Shown one piece after another: positions 51,034 to 59,345 of a stretch of DNA of 64,000 nucleotides. The first letter of the stretch is position 1. Each line of letters begins with the position of its first letter. The position numbers and the translations under genes are program-made. Origin of the DNA: CAZJAT01 sp964544145 (GTDB lineage Bacteria > Hydrothermota > 32-111); contig CAZJAT010000002.1 of the NCBI GenBank assembly GCA_964544145.1, positions 1 through 64,000 on the forward strand, given 5' to 3'. Below the pieces are notes generated by a model. It was not told where the DNA came from, searched no databases, and saw only the letters and a program-made list of their open reading frames with translations.

Positions 51034-52806
51034 CTATTCCTTATGCTCCAAATAAACGACAATAGATTCAATGTCAGAAGGGTCAATAATTCCTTTTAAA
51101 TCTCCCAGTCTTTTAATTTTCTTTTTCTTCAAAATCTCCCGGGATTCCTTTGAGATTATCATTGAATCAGTCAGGTTTATATCAGATATGTCATAAGTCT
51201 TAAATTTCTCAATACGCAGGTTAAGTGATTTAAATCTGGCAATATAACCTTGATATTTGATTTCTGAATAAATGTATAAACAAGCTCTCCTGCTGAAATT
51301 TTTTAAAGAAGAGTAGAATCTGTCAAATGGAGCTGCCGGATCCCTGAATTGTGTAAAATCACCTTTCAATTGATTTTTGGAATCAAATATTTGCTCCCTT
51401 ATTTTTAATGTTTCATCTATTAAACCATTATAATAAGATTTTTGAGTATATGATGGAATTATTTTCATGATATTTTCCATTCTAAGAAAGGCATTATCCT
51501 GACGTAAAAATAAACGGTTCTCCGAGCGTGAGGTAAATAATCTATATGGTTCATTTATTTCACGTGTAGTTATATCATCAATGAGTACGCCAATATATGA
51601 ATTATATCTATCAAAAACAATGGGTTCCCGGTGAAGTAATTTCATTGCTGCATTAAGACCTGCGACAAATCCCTGAGCAGCAGCTTCTTCATACCCGCTT
51701 GTACCATTGACTTGTCCGGCAAGAAATAAACCCTTAATAATATTTGATTCCAATGTATTTGCAATTTGGCTGTTTGTGAAATAATCATATTCAATTGCAT
51801 ATCCCGGCTGTTCAAATTCTGCATTTTCAAGTCCTTTAATGGTTCTAATGAATGCATACTGCTTTTCTTCAGGCAATGATGTGGATATACCATTGACATA
51901 CAATGTATCGGAATTTATTCCCATTGGTTCAATAAATACAGTATGGCTGTTCCTGTGAGAAAATCTGACTATCTTATCTTCAATTGAAGGGCAGTATTTT
52001 GGTCCTATTCCAGATATTTGACCAGAGTATAATGAAGAATAATGCAGATTCTCATTTATTATAGCATGGGTTTTTTCATTTGTGTGTGTGATATAACAGT
52101 TTTCTGAATTATTGACATTTTCATTGCTGATTATTGAAAATGATCCGGTATTTTCCTCTCCTGGCTGTTTTTCGAGCAATGCAAAATCTACTGAATTTCG
52201 TTTCACCCTCGGGCTTGTTCCTGTTTTGAGGCGCCCTGTTTTAAGTCCAATTTTTTTTAAACTATTAACTAATTCGGCAGAAGCCTTATCATTGTATCTG
52301 CCTCCATCAATCTGTTTATTGCCAATAAATATTCTGCCATTGAGGAATGTTCCTGCGCATAGAATTATGGTATCAACATTGATAATTGAATTATTTGACA
52401 GATGTATACCATTTACTCCACCTTCATTGTATGAGATATCTATCACTTCATCTTCAATAAAATCGACATTCTTCATTTTCTCAATCGCAGATTTCATGAA
52501 TTGAGTGTATGCTGATACATCTATTTGTCCCCTAAGTGACCAAACCGCAGGGCCTTTGCTTGAATTTAGCAGTTTAAAATGAATGCCAGTATCATCTGCA
52601 CAAATTGGCATAATACCACCAAGTGCATCAAGTTCATAAACAAGGTGACTCTTTGCAATGCCGCCAATAGATGGATTACAGGAAGGGAAACCCGATTTAT
52701 TAATATTTTGTGTAATTATGATAGTTTGAATATTGTGCTGATTTAATATATTTGCTGCTTCAATGCCGGCATGACCGGCACCTATCACAGCACACTGATA
52801 AGCCAT
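51034..52806 (-). CDS. mnmG: tRNA U34 carboxymethylaminomethyl-modifying enzyme MnmG
   Basis: A 590-residue FAD enzyme that with MnmE modifies wobble uridine-34. FAD motif AVIGAGHAGIEAA at the N-terminus, CNPSIGGIAKSHLVYELDALGG near residue 43, LCAGTFLNGRIFIG, GRLKTGTSPRV, and the C-terminal SRSENRLFLRQDNA. It is about 30-40 residues shorter than E. coli GidA, mostly at the C-terminus. In many bacteria it sits beside rsmG at oriC; here it is 40 kb away. TAA of the EIIA gene directly abuts its ATG (TAAATG). Confidence 0.95.
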   Translation of the reverse strand: MAYQCAVIGAGHAGIEAANILNQHNIQTIIITQNINKSGFPSCNPSIGGIAKSHLVYELDALGGIMPICADDTGIHFKLLNSSKGPAVWSLRGQIDVSAYTQFMKSAIEKMKNVDFIEDEVIDISYNEGGVNGIHLSNNSIINVDTIILCAGTFLNGRIFIGNKQIDGGRYNDKASAELVNSLKKIGLKTGRLKTGTSPRVKRNSVDFALLEKQPGEENTGSFSIISNENVNNSENCYITHTNEKTHAIINENLHYSSLYSGQISGIGPKYCPSIEDKIVRFSHRNSHTVFIEPMGINSDTLYVNGISTSLPEEKQYAFIRTIKGLENAEFEQPGYAIEYDYFTNSQIANTLESNIIKGLFLAGQVNGTSGYEEAAAQGFVAGLNAAMKLLHREPIVFDRYNSYIGVLIDDITTREINEPYRLFTSRSENRLFLRQDNAFLRMENIMKIIPSYTQKSYYNGLIDETLKIREQIFDSKNQLKGDFTQFRDPAAPFDRFYSSLKNFSRRACLYIYSEIKYQGYIARFKSLNLRIEKFKTYDISDINLTDSMIISKESREILKKKKIKRLGDLKGIIDPSDIESIVVYLEHKE

Positions 52807-53268
52807 TTATATGCATTCTTCTGCTTTGAATATTGCAAGTACATCCTCTGAAGATGAAGCCTTGATTATTTTTTCCCTAAAACTCTCTTTCCTGCATATA
52901 CGAGATATTCTTGCTAATAATTTTATATAATTATTCTTATTTTCTTCATTAGATGCAATCAAAAATATTATATTTACAGGTTTATTATCAAGGGAATGAA
53001 AGTCAATGCCTTTATCAGAAATAGCAAAACACATAGCTAATCCGTCAACACTTTCAGTTCTTGCATGAGGAATGGCCACTCCATGGCCTATTCCTGTTGT
53101 TTCTATTGATTCTCTTTCCAAAAGTTTATTTATCAACTGTTTTTTGTCTTTTATAAAACTATTCTTAACAAGAATGTCGGACATCTCATTTAAAATAGCT
53201 TCTTTGCTATCGGATATAGGTTTTACATCTATCAGATTTTCATTAAGAATGTTGTGAATGAAAAGCAT
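52807..53268 (-). CDS. PTS EIIA (fructose/PtsN-type) domain protein
   Basis: A 153-residue EIIA domain. The phospho-accepting His is in GIGHGVAIPHARTESV near residue 66, and the surrounding DKGIDFHSLDNKPVNIIFLIAS is typical. No EIIB, EIIC or HPr gene is near, so it is probably a regulatory PtsN-like protein. It lies between the CpsB-like phosphatase (upstream) and mnmG in one minus-strand unit. Ribosome-binding site GGAG. Confidence 0.88.
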   Translation of the reverse strand: MLFIHNILNENLIDVKPISDSKEAILNEMSDILVKNSFIKDKKQLINKLLERESIETTGIGHGVAIPHARTESVDGLAMCFAISDKGIDFHSLDNKPVNIIFLIASNEENKNNYIKLLARISRICRKESFREKIIKASSSEDVLAIFKAEECI

Positions 53269-53279
53269 TGTTTCTCCTG

Positions 53280-54059
53280 TCAGAAATTAAAAATATTTTT
53301 TATTTTATCAACAAATTCATTAGATTTCAATACAATTTCTTCAGTCATTTCTCCCTTGATAACACGTTGAGGATTCTGTACAAATAGTGTTTCAGCAACA
53401 GATGCCCCTGCTCTCTTTGCAACCTTTTTGTAACTTTTTTTCAATGTTGGCCTTCTGTTGTCAATGGAATGAGCATCTGAAGCAACAATGTCAACAAGGC
53501 CTCGTTTCAATAACTGATAAAAGAGTGTGGATGTTTTTATCTGATAGCCATTCATGATGGCATTCTTATTGAATTGGAAAACAACACCTCTTTTCTTCAA
53601 ATCCCTCAATATATTAGTATTTGTAAGTATCCTTGCATTTCTTAAGGGATGTACAATTATAGGAATAATATCATTACTTATTACAATGTCAATAATATCA
53701 TTTATATAGAGCGGATAATCCATAAAGGGCATTTCAAGAAGCATATATTTACCTTCATTATTGATCGTCAATTCACGTAAATTATTTTTATGTCTCTTAA
53801 AGATATCTTCACTCATCTGAACCTCTAAACCATAGTGTAGATTGATATTAATATTTTCTTCAATAACTCTGGCCCTGAGCGATCTAAGTGAATCATTAAT
53901 CTTATCAATATTATAGGAATAAACGGCTGACAGATGGGGTGTCGCAATGATATCAGTTATGCCGTCAAGTTCAGCCATTTTAAGCATTGAAAGTGACTCT
54001 GAAATTTCCTGAGGTCCATCATCTATTCCTGGCAATATGTGACAATGTATATCTATCAT
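53280..54059 (-). CDS. CpsB/CapC-like PHP-family tyrosine phosphatase
   Basis: A 259-residue PHP-domain protein. MIDIHCHILPGIDDGPQEISES at the N-terminus supplies the HxH and Asp metal ligands. IIATPHLSAVYSYN, YGLEVQMSE, IIVHPLRNARI near residue 138 and VASDAHSIDNRRPT near 200 complete the PHP metal set. In Gram-positives CpsB dephosphorylates capsule-regulating tyrosine kinases. No capsule kinase is visible here. The start at 54059 fits both homology and a promoter ending 9 nt before it. Confidence 0.87.
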   Translation of the reverse strand: MIDIHCHILPGIDDGPQEISESLSMLKMAELDGITDIIATPHLSAVYSYNIDKINDSLRSLRARVIEENININLHYGLEVQMSEDIFKRHKNNLRELTINNEGKYMLLEMPFMDYPLYINDIIDIVISNDIIPIIVHPLRNARILTNTNILRDLKKRGVVFQFNKNAIMNGYQIKTSTLFYQLLKRGLVDIVASDAHSIDNRRPTLKKSYKKVAKRAGASVAETLFVQNPQRVIKGEMTEEIVLKSNEFVDKIKNIFNF

Positions 54060-54068
54060 AATCCTATT

Positions 54069-54097
54069 ATTGTAAATCATTAAGAGAAAAATTTCAA
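54069..54097 (-). promoter_or_regulatory. Promoter for cpsB-like operon, leaderless type
   Basis: On the minus strand TTGAAA (54092-54097), 17-nt spacer, TACAAT (54069-54074), then 9 nt to the ATG at 54059. The interval contains AGGA too close to the start to be a normal ribosome-binding site. Confidence 0.48.
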
Positions 54098-54134
54098 GTA
54101 CCCCTCCAAACAAAATAATTCCTTATATTAGATG

Positions 54135-54351
54135 TAAGGCCGGGCCTTGACATTTTGACATTTTTTGCAGATGTTTATAACATAATTGTAAATTGTTATA
54201 TAAAAAATGTCAATAGGATATAAAGAAATATTTACTGAAAGACTGATTTTGTTTAAGTTAACAATTAAATATAATTTATTAAAATTCAAATAACTATCTT
54301 AAATTGATAATTAATCTTATTATTATGTCAAAATGTCAAGGCCCGGCCTTA
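54135..54351. repeat. 217-bp inverted-repeat element, copy B (MITE-like)
   Basis: Perfect 27-bp inverted ends, 54135-54161 and 54325-54351. The left arm reads TAAGGCCGGGCC, TTGAC, ATTTTGACAT. The 163-bp interior is AT-rich and without open frames. Each end finishes in TA (54135-54136 and 54350-54351), which could be a TA target duplication. The arms share the GGGCCTTGAC and TTTTGACAT blocks with copy A (18862-19079). It fills most of the gap between the divergent cpsB-like and TPR genes (54060-54416). Confidence 0.7.
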
Positions 54352-54361
54352 TCTGTAATAC

Positions 54362-54390
54362 TTGACTTGATATTAGTATAGTGATAATAT
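54362..54390 (+). promoter_or_regulatory. Promoter for TPR-upp-ileS unit
   Basis: TTGACT (54362-54367), 17-nt spacer, TAATAT (54385-54390), leader of about 20 nt with AGGGG before the ATG at 54417. It lies 10 bp beyond the end of element B. Confidence 0.45.
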
Positions 54391-54416
54391 AAAACACCAA
54401 AAATATAGGGGTAATT

Positions 54417-55115
54417 ATGAAAAAGAAGAAAAATTTTTTTGAACAGGGCAAGGAATTATTTGAAGCTGGTCAATATAAGAAAGCTTTAATTAATTTTCTT
54501 AATGCAATGAAGGAACAGCCCAAATGGCCGGATATAAGAAATTATCTTGGTCTGACCTATAATATGTTATCAAATATGAAGGAATCCGAGAAACAATTTC
54601 TCAAAGCAATAGAATTAAATTATGAGTATGTTGAAGCTCATTTGAATCTTGCGCTGACATACAATGAAATAGGACAATTGGAAAAAGCAAGCGAACAATT
54701 CACAATAGCTTCTGATTTAGAAAAGAAGTTTGGAAGATCGGGATTTGGTATTAAGCAGAGACTGATCAAACTTCATGTTGAATTAGGTAATTTGTATTAT
54801 GAAATTGGTAATTTCGAAAATGCATTATATGAATATAAAATGGCAGACAAATTATCCTTTGAATTCCCTGATATAAAATTACTGATTGGCAAGACATATA
54901 TGAAAATGAATAAAATTTCGGGTGCTTTAGTGCATTTTAACAAGGCAATCAGATTTAATCCCATGTTATTAGAGGCTTATCTTGACAGGGGTTATGCATA
55001 TTATAAGAAAAAAAATTTCGAAAAAGCAGCTGAGGACTGGAATCATCTGATAAATAATAATTCAATTTTAGCAGAAAAAGCAAGACATTATCTGAATTTA
55101 TTAAAGAAAAAATAA
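54417..55115 (+). CDS. Tetratricopeptide-repeat protein
   Basis: A 232-residue soluble protein built almost wholly of TPRs, about five: e.g. GKELFEAGQYKKALINFLNA, NYLGLTYNMLSNMKESEKQF, AHLNLALTYNEIGQLEKASE, LGNLYYEIGNFENALYEY and AYLDRGYAYYKKKNFEKAAE. There is no signal peptide (MKKKKNFFEQ). It is probably a scaffold for protein contacts; the partner is unknown. upp follows after 10 nt. Confidence 0.88.
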   Translation: MKKKKNFFEQGKELFEAGQYKKALINFLNAMKEQPKWPDIRNYLGLTYNMLSNMKESEKQFLKAIELNYEYVEAHLNLALTYNEIGQLEKASEQFTIASDLEKKFGRSGFGIKQRLIKLHVELGNLYYEIGNFENALYEYKMADKLSFEFPDIKLLIGKTYMKMNKISGALVHFNKAIRFNPMLLEAYLDRGYAYYKKKNFEKAAEDWNHLINNNSILAEKARHYLNLLKKK

Positions 55116-55125
55116 GGAGTTTGAA

Positions 55126-55752
55126 ATGGCAGTTATTGAGGTAAATCATCCATTAGCAAAGGAAAAATTAAGTTTACTGAGGGATGTAAATACACATCCT
55201 GATGAATTTAAAAAATATTTAGAAGAATTATCATTGCTTATTTTTTATGAAGCATCAAAAAATTTACCTACAAAAAAGATGAAAGTTAAAACCCCCTTCA
55301 ATGAAATTGATTCTGATTTTATAAAAAATAAGATAATTCTGATAACAATTCTCAGGGCAGGTATAGGAATGCCAAGAATGATTCGTGAATTTTTCAGGAA
55401 TACTTCAGTGGGATTTGTGGGTTTAAAAAGGGATGAACAGACACTTAAACCCATAACATATTATGTTAATTTGCCCAAGGTGAATGATGATTCAGATATT
55501 TTTATTGTTGACCCAATGCTGGCTACCGGTGGTTCCATACTTAAAACCATTGAGATCCTGGAAGGTTACAATATTCATGCAAGGGGAGTTATAAGCATTT
55601 TGTCAGCACCTGAGGGTATTGAAGCAATTACATCACAGTATCCGAATATGGATATATATACTTGCTCAATTGATGAAAAATTAAATGAAAACGGATTTAT
55701 TGTCCCCGGTCTAGGAGATGCGGGTGACAGATTGTTTGGAACTGAGGAGTAA
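55126..55752 (+). CDS. upp: Uracil phosphoribosyltransferase
   Basis: A 208-residue PRTase that salvages uracil to UMP. NHPLAKEKLSLLRDVNTHPDEFK at the N-terminus, LRAGIGMP near residue 76, the PRPP loop DPMLATGGS near 128, and the uracil-binding C-terminus GFIVPGLGDAGDRLFGT are diagnostic. Length is normal. It sits upstream of ileS by 2 nt. Confidence 0.96.
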   Translation: MAVIEVNHPLAKEKLSLLRDVNTHPDEFKKYLEELSLLIFYEASKNLPTKKMKVKTPFNEIDSDFIKNKIILITILRAGIGMPRMIREFFRNTSVGFVGLKRDEQTLKPITYYVNLPKVNDDSDIFIVDPMLATGGSILKTIEILEGYNIHARGVISILSAPEGIEAITSQYPNMDIYTCSIDEKLNENGFIVPGLGDAGDRLFGTEE

Positions 55753-55754
55753 TA

Positions 55755-58514
55755 ATGAGCTATAAGGATTCATTGAATTTACCGCAAACAAATTTTCCGA
55801 TGAAGGCAAATCTGCCTCAAATGGAACCGGAAATGCTCAAGAAGTGGAAAGAGCAGGATATTGATACCCTTATTGAGGAAAAAAGAAAAGGAAAGAAAAC
55901 CTTTATTCTCCATGACGGACCTCCTTATGCAAATGGACATATACATCTGGGGACAACATTCAATAAGATATTGAAGGATTTCATTGTAAAATATAAAAAC
56001 ATTAGAGGATTTAACACACCATATGTGCCCGGTTGGGATTGCCATGGTATGCCTATAGAGCACAATGTAACCAAGAACCTTGGAGAAAAAGCAAAGGAAT
56101 ATCCTAAAGTAAAATTACGCAAAAAGTGCCGAGAATATGCAAATAAATTTGTTGATATTCAAAGAGAAGAATTTAAAAGATTAGGTGTATTCGGATATTG
56201 GGACAAACCATATATCACTATGTCCAAAGAATATGAGTCAACAATAATCGGAAGTTTTGGCACAATGGTTGAAAAAGGTTACATTTACAGAGGAATGAGA
56301 CCCATTCATTGGTGCCCAAAGTGTCAAACGGCTCTTGCGGGAAATGAAGTAGAGTATGATAATAGAAAATCACCTTCTGTTTTTGTAAGATTTAAGCTGG
56401 TTAATGATAATAAATATGTTTTAATCTGGACAACTACACCCTGGACACTTCCTGCAAATATTGCTGTAGCAATGCATCCCTCTGAAAACTATGCAGAAGT
56501 GGAGACAGATTCGGGAACATTGATTATAGCCGAGAAATTATTGAATTATGTGAAAGAAAAAATCTCATCAGAAATGTGGAATATTCTTACTGTGAATAAA
56601 TCAGATTTATATGCAGGACTTGAATATATTCATCCAATAATAGACAAGAAGAAAGGGAAAATCATACAGGCAGATTTTGTTACAATGGAGACAGGCAGCG
56701 GAATTGTTCACATAGCACCGGGTCATGGATATGATGATTATCAGGCAGGTTTAAAGAATGGACTGGATATTGTGAGTCCTGTTAACAAAGAGGGGAAATT
56801 CACTGATTTTGTACCCAAATATGAGGGTCAATTTGTTTTTGATGCAAATAAACATATTATGGAGGATTTAAAAGAAGAAGGAAATCTGCTCCATAGTGAG
56901 ACAATAGAGCATTCATATCCGATATGTTGGAGATGTAAATCAGAACTTATATTCAGGGCAACAGATCAATGGTTTTTGAATGTTGAACACAATGATTTGA
57001 GGAAACGTTTGCTGGAAGAAATTGATGATGTGAAATGGATACCTGGATGGTCAAGAGACAGAATATATAATATGGTAACAGAAAGACCGGATTGGTGTCT
57101 GTCAAGGCAGCGATCATGGGGAGTCCCTATTCCTGTTCTTTATTGTCAGAAATGCGGTGAACCTGTGCTTGACAATAAATTCATTGAAAAAATAAGAGAT
57201 TTGGTAATGCAGGAAGGGTCTGATATTTGGTTTGAAAAAACGACAGATGAACTATCAAACGGCATAAAATGTACTAAATGTGGTGGAGAAAAGTTTGACA
57301 AAGAAGAGGATATATTTGATGTTTGGTTTGATTCTGCCCTGTCACATGCTGCAGTTGTAAAGAAACGCAAGGAATTATCATGGCCATCTGATTTATATCT
57401 TGAAGCCGTTGATCAGCATAGAGGCTGGTTCCAAGTATCTTTAATTGTATCAACAGCAACTGATGACAAAGCTCCATATAGAGAGGTTTTAACACATGGC
57501 CTTATATTGGATAAAAACCTTAAAAAAATGTCCAAATCACTTGGAAATGTTGTGAGTCCTGAATCTATTACAAAAAAATTCGGAGCTGAAATAATTAGAT
57601 TATGGGTATCCTCTGTTGATTATACTTCTGACACGGGATTTGGAGAAGACAGTTTGAAAACTCCCAAAGACGTATATTTCAGAATTAGAAACTCATTTAA
57701 ATATATTCTGGGGAATTTGAGCGACTTCACATTCTCTGAAAATGGTATTGATTATTCAGAAATGCTTGATATTGACAAATATATACTGGCGAGGCTTGAT
57801 ATACTAAAAGAGAAGCTTATCAAGGAATATGATGAATATCAATTCCACAAGGTGTTCAGAGATTTTCATCATTTCTGTGCAAATGAATTATCATCATTTT
57901 ACTTTGATATATTAAAAGACCGCCTATATACATATGGAAAGGATTCAATTGAAAGGAGAAGCGGTCAAACTGCAATATATATTATTTTAAGTGAAATGCT
58001 GAAAATGATTGCACCTATTTTACCATTCACAGCAGAACAGGCATATTCCTTCTTTAATAAAGACAATAAGGAAGAATCAGTGCATTTAGAGGTATTGAAT
58101 GAAAATTGTTCAGAATTTAGAGATGAGCAATTGGAGAAGAACTGGAATTCACTGATAAAACTGAGAGATAAGGTTAATATTTCACTTGAAAATCTCAGAA
58201 ATAACAATACAATAGGCAAATCCTTGGAAGCAAGTGTTGATCTTTATACTGAAGACAATGAATTAAAAGAGCTTCTGTTGAAATACAGGAATTATCTTAA
58301 TGAATTTTTTATTGTATCAGAGGTTAAAATTTTAGAAAATAAAAAAGACCAAGATTGTATTGAATCGGAACATAAACATTGTTTAATTTACTCCCAAAAG
58401 GCTGAGGGTGAAAAATGTGCACGCTGTTGGATTATTTCCGAAACTGTAGGCTTAGACACGCAGTATTCGGATCTCTGTAATAAGTGTTCTGACGTTGTAA
58501 AATCGGAGGTATAG
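55755..58514 (+). CDS. ileS: Isoleucyl-tRNA synthetase
   Basis: A 919-residue class I synthetase of bacterial type. HIGH motif in ANGHIHLGTTFNKILKDF near residue 58; editing domain with WTTTPWTLPANIAVAMHP near 225 and the GHGYDDYQ loop near 320; WFDSALSHA and QHRGWFQ near 525-560; KMSKS in KKMSKSLGN near 590; C-terminal zinc knuckles CARCW and CNKC. All parts appear intact. No T-box leader is seen; it lies inside an operon. dksA-like and lspA follow. Confidence 0.97.
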   Translation: MSYKDSLNLPQTNFPMKANLPQMEPEMLKKWKEQDIDTLIEEKRKGKKTFILHDGPPYANGHIHLGTTFNKILKDFIVKYKNIRGFNTPYVPGWDCHGMPIEHNVTKNLGEKAKEYPKVKLRKKCREYANKFVDIQREEFKRLGVFGYWDKPYITMSKEYESTIIGSFGTMVEKGYIYRGMRPIHWCPKCQTALAGNEVEYDNRKSPSVFVRFKLVNDNKYVLIWTTTPWTLPANIAVAMHPSENYAEVETDSGTLIIAEKLLNYVKEKISSEMWNILTVNKSDLYAGLEYIHPIIDKKKGKIIQADFVTMETGSGIVHIAPGHGYDDYQAGLKNGLDIVSPVNKEGKFTDFVPKYEGQFVFDANKHIMEDLKEEGNLLHSETIEHSYPICWRCKSELIFRATDQWFLNVEHNDLRKRLLEEIDDVKWIPGWSRDRIYNMVTERPDWCLSRQRSWGVPIPVLYCQKCGEPVLDNKFIEKIRDLVMQEGSDIWFEKTTDELSNGIKCTKCGGEKFDKEEDIFDVWFDSALSHAAVVKKRKELSWPSDLYLEAVDQHRGWFQVSLIVSTATDDKAPYREVLTHGLILDKNLKKMSKSLGNVVSPESITKKFGAEIIRLWVSSVDYTSDTGFGEDSLKTPKDVYFRIRNSFKYILGNLSDFTFSENGIDYSEMLDIDKYILARLDILKEKLIKEYDEYQFHKVFRDFHHFCANELSSFYFDILKDRLYTYGKDSIERRSGQTAIYIILSEMLKMIAPILPFTAEQAYSFFNKDNKEESVHLEVLNENCSEFRDEQLEKNWNSLIKLRDKVNISLENLRNNNTIGKSLEASVDLYTEDNELKELLLKYRNYLNEFFIVSEVKILENKKDQDCIESEHKHCLIYSQKAEGEKCARCWIISETVGLDTQYSDLCNKCSDVVKSEV

Positions 58515-58515
58515 T

Positions 58516-58866
58516 ATGGACAGAAAAACAAAGAAATACTACATGGATCTGTTGACTAAAATGAAACAGGAAAAGGAAAGTATACTCAGGGATTTTAAAG
58601 AAAATCTTAATGAAAATCATAATTCTGAAAATTCCAGTTATCCCTTTCATAGTGCTGACCTTGGTTCAGATGCAGCAATGTTGGAAAATCTATCAATAAA
58701 TGTGAATGATATACTTAATGAATTGAGGTTTATTGATGAGGCCTTAGCAAAGATAGATGACGGATCATATGGTGAATGTGAATTGTGCGGAAATAAAATT
58801 CCTAAAAAACGTCTCAATGCTGTTCCATATGCAAAATTATGCCTTGATTGTAAGGATACTATTTAG
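58516..58866 (+). CDS. DksA/TraR-type zinc-finger protein
   Basis: A 116-residue protein: helical hairpin (about 5-75) and a C4 zinc finger CELCGNKIPKKRLNAVPYAK followed by CLDC. In full DksA two Asp residues at the coiled-coil tip contact RNA polymerase; here the tip region reads HSADLGSDAAM, containing acidic residues. The position between ileS and lspA is widespread for this family. Ribosome-binding site GGAGG. Confidence 0.88.
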   Translation: MDRKTKKYYMDLLTKMKQEKESILRDFKENLNENHNSENSSYPFHSADLGSDAAMLENLSINVNDILNELRFIDEALAKIDDGSYGECELCGNKIPKKRLNAVPYAKLCLDCKDTI

Positions 58867-58874
58867 GTATATGA

Positions 58875-59345
58875 ATGAAGAATAAACTATTACTTGGAAT
58901 ACCGGTTATCCTTTTTTCTCTATTCCTCGACAGATTAAGCAAAATGCTTGTATCAATGAATATGAATCTTTATCAATCCACTGAGGTATTAGGCGATTTT
59001 TTAAGAATAACATATGTGAAGAATCCATATGCAGCATTTAGTATGAATTTAGGCAATTATTATATCATGATAGCATTAACAGTTATTGCAATTGTATTTG
59101 TAATGTTCTATTTTATAAAAACAAAATATGTACGGGGAATTATTGTTTCCCTCTCTCTAATCTTAGCAGGTGGATTCGGAAATTTATATGACAGATTGAT
59201 GTCCAGAGAAGTCATTGATTTTATTGATTTCGGAATAAACAAATGGCGTTTTGCCATATTTAACATTGCAGATTCCTCGACTGTTATTGGTGTCTGCCTG
59301 TTAATTCTTATCACATTGATAAATGATAGGAAAAATCAGAAATAA
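58875..59345 (+). CDS. lspA: Lipoprotein signal peptidase (signal peptidase II)
   Basis: A 156-residue membrane aspartyl protease with four membrane segments. The catalytic dyad is Asp106 in GGFGNLYDRL and Asp133 in FAIFNIADSS. VKNPYAAFSM near residue 54 matches the conserved N(x)GAAF segment. It matures the lipoproteins encoded elsewhere in the window. It overlaps lptD by 23 bp. Confidence 0.95.
   Translation: MKNKLLLGIPVILFSLFLDRLSKMLVSMNMNLYQSTEVLGDFLRITYVKNPYAAFSMNLGNYYIMIALTVIAIVFVMFYFIKTKYVRGIIVSLSLILAGGFGNLYDRLMSREVIDFIDFGINKWRFAIFNIADSSTVIGVCLLILITLINDRKNQK

Noticed and set aside
51552..51572. CACGTG core inside mnmG resembling parS (TATTTCACGTGTAGTT)
   Set aside because: Only one arm fits the parS consensus and it is within coding sequence; likely chance.
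55116..55754. T-box or riboswitch leader for ileS, metG or trpS
   Set aside because: All three lie within operons with only 0-10 nt upstream spacing, leaving no leader space; no conserved leader folds were seen.
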